Origin: Polytrichum commune
Taxonomy: Eukaryota; Streptophyta; Polytrichopsida; Polytrichales; Polytrichaceae
Direction: 5' to 3'
NCBI GenBank assembly: GCA_950295325.1
Contig: OX485809.1
Coordinates: 29,216,144 to 29,280,143, forward strand
Length of the DNA stretch: 64,000 nt
The position numbers and the translations under genes were made by a program. Each line of letters opens with the position of its first letter. The first letter of the stretch is position 1. The notes beneath the pieces are model-generated. The model was not told the origin of the DNA and made no database searches. It saw only the letters and a program-made list of their open reading frames with translations. This document shows positions 60,701 to 64,000 of the stretch, piece after piece.

Positions 60701-62145
60701 GGAAAATGGCTAAGGGCACAATTTGGATTCACTAATCGTCTTGCAGTAATCGCATGATGCATATCCTACAAGAGATCGCAACAGATATCATACAAGATCA
60801 ATCTCAGATGCACAAGAAGGTAAGAGCGAATTTACCACAAAGTAGGGATACCCTTCTCCCAACAACGGACCAACTTGATTGAGCCCAAAACCAAGAAATC
60901 CAGCAGCCAAAGTTCCCAACACTCGATTGAAACCTTTGCTGATAGAAAGCCCAATATTTCCCTCATAAAGAAGGTCAGTGGTTACAACAGCCCACAGTGC
61001 AATTGAGGATAGTTCTGTGTAAGGCTTTGGAAATTTGACAACACATAGTATTGAAGCCAAACCCGCAACAATTCCTGCCATGACCACAAGAAAGGTAAGC
61101 TTTCCAAATTAACCTCAAGGAACAAAAATCACCTTCAGTTTCAGTAATTCTTCAATTCTAAAAGGAAGGAAGGATGAGGTAGGTCATCAAGTAAGCCAAC
61201 TTGACCTCAAGAAAACAGAATTCACCTTCAGTTTCTGTAATTCCATAGTTTTAAAAGGAAGGAAGGATAAGGTTGGTCATTGAGACCTAAACAGAGCATC
61301 AACGAAGAGAAGAACTCCTAACACTGCGTGATACAATACAACAAGGAAAATGCACTCCTGTTGAATGAGGCAACCTAACTCCGAAGATACGCAAAAATGC
61401 ATCTCCACAGGATAAAATGACCATGATTGCAAAGACCTCACATAGTGGTAACCTCACATCTATATCCATCAATGCAGAATATTTGAGACAAACAAATGCA
61501 AGGATTCTGACATAGAACCTCTCTAAGAGAACTGAAACCCAAATGCACACTAATTCTGAGAGTTGGAGCCCAGACACATTAGGTTATCAACACACCTTGT
61601 TTCGCCGACAAAACAGTAAGACTCTTATTTGCTTTCATTGCATCCCAGCTCCAAAACGGAAACATATACAGCCCTGTCAGCAAATTATACAAGAAGGTTC
61701 TTGGATCATTTTTAGCGTTCTGTGCAGCCCTAGCCACGAAAGACTTATTGGGATTGCGAATACGCCTTGCTCCAGATTTCAATTCCAGGTTCGACTCCAA
61801 AACTCCCTTCCGAGTGTAATCCCTGGAATGTGGACCATGTTGGTCGTGGATCTGTCGGAACGTGTTCCTGCTTTGGAATGCTAGCACCGGATTGTCTAAG
61901 TTCGTCTCCTCTCTGTGCTCATCCCCCTCATCAGCCACCGAAGAGGCTCTACTATTCAAATTCTGCCGTGACCGATCAGGCGTCCTGTCAAAATTCTCAA
62001 CAGGATCCTCGGACACTGCCACTACTACTTCATATTGCTGATCGGTACCGTTACCGTGATTCTCAACTTCCGCATAGTCCCCTAGCAACGGGGCTCGAAG
62101 TGAACCATTCCCTTCAACCTCTTCTTGCTTCTTGCTTCCTCCCAT
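57714..62145 (-). CDS. Aluminium-activated malate transporter (ALMT)-type anion channel
   Basis: Six exons on the minus strand join in frame to 720 aa: 61596-62145, 60836-61074, 60170-60465, 59379-59511, 59066-59242 and 57714-58481. Exons 1-3 hold the hydrophobic channel region, with ALWAVVTTDLL, SISKGFNRVLGTLAAGFL, GYAFTVATIAFHLFIVTAY and a further hydrophobic stretch to IQPIYAGDALHKLVAKNFE. Exon 5 carries the family's WEP motif (VHWEPSHG, then GYPWHLY) and LRANIQAP. The last exon has a long Ser/Asn-rich linker and ends with the helical block SLVKFASLLIEVVSKMKYVV typical of ALMT C-termini. The N-terminal tail of about 140 aa and the linker make it longer than the usual 450-600 aa. ALMTs conduct malate or other anions across the plasma membrane or tonoplast; which one cannot be told here. 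The start is the first ATG of the frame, at 62145. Confidence 0.85.
59800..60005. repeat. Dispersed repeat in ALMT intron 3, homologous to 1540-1760
   Basis: This non-coding block aligns by eye with 1549-1740 and lies between the exons at 59379-59511 and 60170-60465. Ends cannot be fixed and no target duplication is visible. Confidence 0.5.
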
Positions 62146-62529
62146 CTTCAACCCCCAATTACTATTCTTTTGCCGATTCTTTGTCGATTCTTTGTCAAAT
62201 CTTTATCACCACCTGTCCAAAACTGGCACCTTTGGCGTCGCCCCTTTTACCTAGTCTCGACCTCATTGTGCTTCTCCGCTTCTCAACCGTTGCCACACCT
62301 CCCAATCCTGTTGCACAACATCGAACAAAATCGCCATTTTGAGTCCAACCCAATACTCACCTCTCACTACTAACTAAACCACGACACGAAATCTCGCACC
62401 GAGCGCCCCCCCCCCCTTCTCTCTCTCTCATCAACAACCCAACACCGCAAAATAGCTCCAATTCACCAAATACCCGCTTACCCCACAGTCAGTGCACTTA
62501 ACACTCTAAAAACCGAAGCCCACACTTCA

Positions 62530-62567
<38 letters not shown>

Positions 62568-62640
62568 CTTGACAGTGAGATTCCTGCGTCAATCAAAAGG
62601 AAAACCCTAGCTCCCAAAACTTGCTCAAATGCTTGCTGGG
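62146..62640. other. 5' flank and probable 5' UTR of the ALMT-type gene
   Basis: The region contains a (CT)n microsatellite at about 62538-62563, which reads (GA)n in the sense of the gene, and a C10 run near 62407-62416. GA tracts are common in plant 5' UTRs and core promoters, so these may be functional, but that is inference. Confidence 0.45.
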
Positions 62641-63398
62641 TTGGGAAGAAAGGCTGCTGGCAGATCACAAAATGCTACAGGGTGAGCATGTTCATCGGAA
62701 CCAACTCCCAGTGATGAGCTTTCCATGCAATCGAGGCCCGCAGGACGGTCGGCCGCAAATCTGGTGCGTCGAAGGTGAGATGTCGGCGTGGGGCGGGGGA
62801 GGGCCGTCTGTGTTGGTGCCTTCTCTATGGGTGCAGGCGCCACGCGGAATAGTACGTGGCTGCCATGTCATATGCGTGGGCCCCACTTACCTAACCCACC
62901 TCTAGTTTAGTGTCCGCTTATGTGACAACTGTAACTTGCCTTGTGTTTTGGGCTGTTGGCTACAGTAGCAAGTTCCACATAACTTGATCGAAATCGGAAT
63001 GTGTATGATTGGGTCAGGTAGACGTGCTTAATTTGGTTACTGACCTTAACCAGCCACTGATCATAACACTTGTTTGGATATTGATTAATTTGGGGGGCGG
63101 GGGCGAGGCACCCTTAAAACCAATCACCACAAAAAAACGCGTCATCAAGTGCAGCATGCGCCTCTAAAAGGCCTCCACATCAGTATAGTCCCAGATACCT
63201 CACACGGGTATATAAAAAGAGCCCCGAGTAGAGTATCAACAAGTTCACATTGTTCACTGGCATCAGCATTGTCGACAGCCCACGATTTAGGGAAGGAGGG
63301 CAGACTACAGGACCCCAGCACAGGGGGTTTGGCGACTGGCGGCCATGAGAGACAGAGGCCAACGACCTCCCAGCAGAATGTTGACATCAAGCACCAGG
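62641..63398. other. GC-richer intergenic DNA, no confident gene
   Basis: Open frames exist on both strands but none shows a domain. A TATA-like box TATATAAAAAGAG lies near 63210. Confidence 0.4.
63210..63222 (+). promoter_or_regulatory. TATA-box-like sequence
   Basis: TATATAAAAAGAG follows CACGGG and precedes a GC-richer stretch with an open frame from 63149 to 63406. No recognisable product starts downstream before the MITE at 63399, so it may belong to a lost gene or an unrecognised element. Confidence 0.3.
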
Positions 63399-63597
63399 GC
63401 CAATGATCGAGGAGAACCGACAGTTAGTTACAGATGAACCGGTTGAAGTTCAAGACTTAAGGAGAATCACTTTAGAGGAATTTATGGAATATACCTGAAT
63501 TTAATATAGAAAAACCAAAGGACGTCAACTTGTAACCAGTTGGACTTGCAAACACTAGGATCTCAACCGATTATGCCCAAAAATCTCCCCCATCACT
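63399..63597 (+). mobile_element. MULE-like MITE, compact copy with GCACCAGG flanks
   Basis: The element of about 199 bp runs from CAATGATCGAGGAGAACCGA to CCCAAAAATCTCCCCCATCACT. The 8-bp direct repeat GCACCAGG is found at 63391-63398 and 63598-63605. Its sequence matches the ends of the copy at 30239-36688 closely and lacks the extra 110 bp or so seen there. Confidence 0.7.
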
Positions 63598-63605
63598 GCA
63601 CCAGG

Positions 63606-64000
63606 ACGCCGCCATGAAGCTTCAAACCTTCCATACATAGCACGCGCATCTTATCCTTCGGCAACACCTTCAATCGCATCGTCATGAAGCCACCTCTCCC
63701 TAAGCTCCCTCGCCTCGACATCCAAGCCCCTCAAGAACATCATCACACATGATATGGTTAAGTTCATGCTCTCCGCCTCCATTTCGAAGTGCTAGCTCTT
63801 GAGACTTAACATATCTCATGTTTGAGTCCCCCGACATGGTGTCAAAAAAGACAATGAAAACGTCTTCTTGTCGATATCATGGGGAATCATCATGGTCTTC
63901 CATATAGAAGACGCTCTCCTAGCATCCATACTCGCCAACCGCAATGGAATAACGCATGTCAGATAGGGGTAAAATTGTCCACTCTTGCACGTGTGAAAGG
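63606..64000. other. Intergenic DNA at the window edge
   Basis: Nothing was recognised in the last 400 bases; any gene extending beyond the window cannot be judged from here. Confidence 0.4.

Noticed and set aside
61767-62342. A 191-codon plus-strand open frame
   Set aside because: It is antisense to exon 1 and the 5' UTR of the ALMT-type gene.

Overview
The window looks like nuclear DNA of a land plant. It has intron-rich genes of plant families: an RRP6-like 3/EXD2-type exonuclease, an ILR1-like IAA-amino acid hydrolase, a ROOT UVB SENSITIVE 3 (RUS3) protein and an ALMT-type channel. It also has a Ty3/gypsy chromovirus with an initiator-Met tRNA primer site, many MITEs, and AT-rich intergenic DNA. 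Four of the five host genes could be rebuilt exon by exon with GT-AG introns and an unbroken frame. The proteins look divergent from the angiosperm copies I recall, so a bryophyte, lycophyte or fern is possible, but that is inference.

Layout. 1-7.5 kb: AT-rich intergenic DNA with two TIR elements. 7.6-15.9 kb (+): a 12-exon RRP6-like 3 gene. 16.4-23.3 kb: a hairpin MITE, an hAT-like end remnant, a complete but mutated PIF/Harbinger transposon (18489-22389) and, 577 bp further on, a 370-bp MITE with related ends. 24.7-29.1 kb (-): a five-exon amidohydrolase gene. 29.2-29.9 kb: a MULE-like element with a 9-bp target duplication. 30.2-36.7 kb: nested insertions, in which a whole-looking chromovirus (30553-36657) sits inside a MULE-like MITE that itself sits inside an older repeat. 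38.4-43.7 kb (+): a five-exon gene for an unrecognised protein with a C-terminal membrane segment. 45.0-48.7 kb: a pogo-type DNA transposon with perfect 25-bp terminal repeats but a broken transposase. 50.3-56.2 kb (-): a 15-exon RUS3 gene. 57.7-62.1 kb (-): a six-exon ALMT-type gene. 62.2-64 kb: intergenic DNA with another MULE-like MITE.

The host genes do not form a pathway. They are independent loci: a 3'-5' exonuclease probably anchored in an organelle membrane, auxin-conjugate hydrolysis, a DUF647 membrane protein, an anion channel, and an unknown. The most striking common feature is structural. Four loci carry tandem duplications of about 100-425 bp in introns or 5' regions, and in three of them the repeat unit appears to copy a splice-junction sequence (exon 1 donor of the exonuclease gene, an exon acceptor of RUS3, the exon 2 acceptor of the unknown gene). 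Other notable items are an array of about eleven TGTCTA-loop palindromes in the chromovirus LTR and a tRNA-like fold without an anticodon arm present twice.
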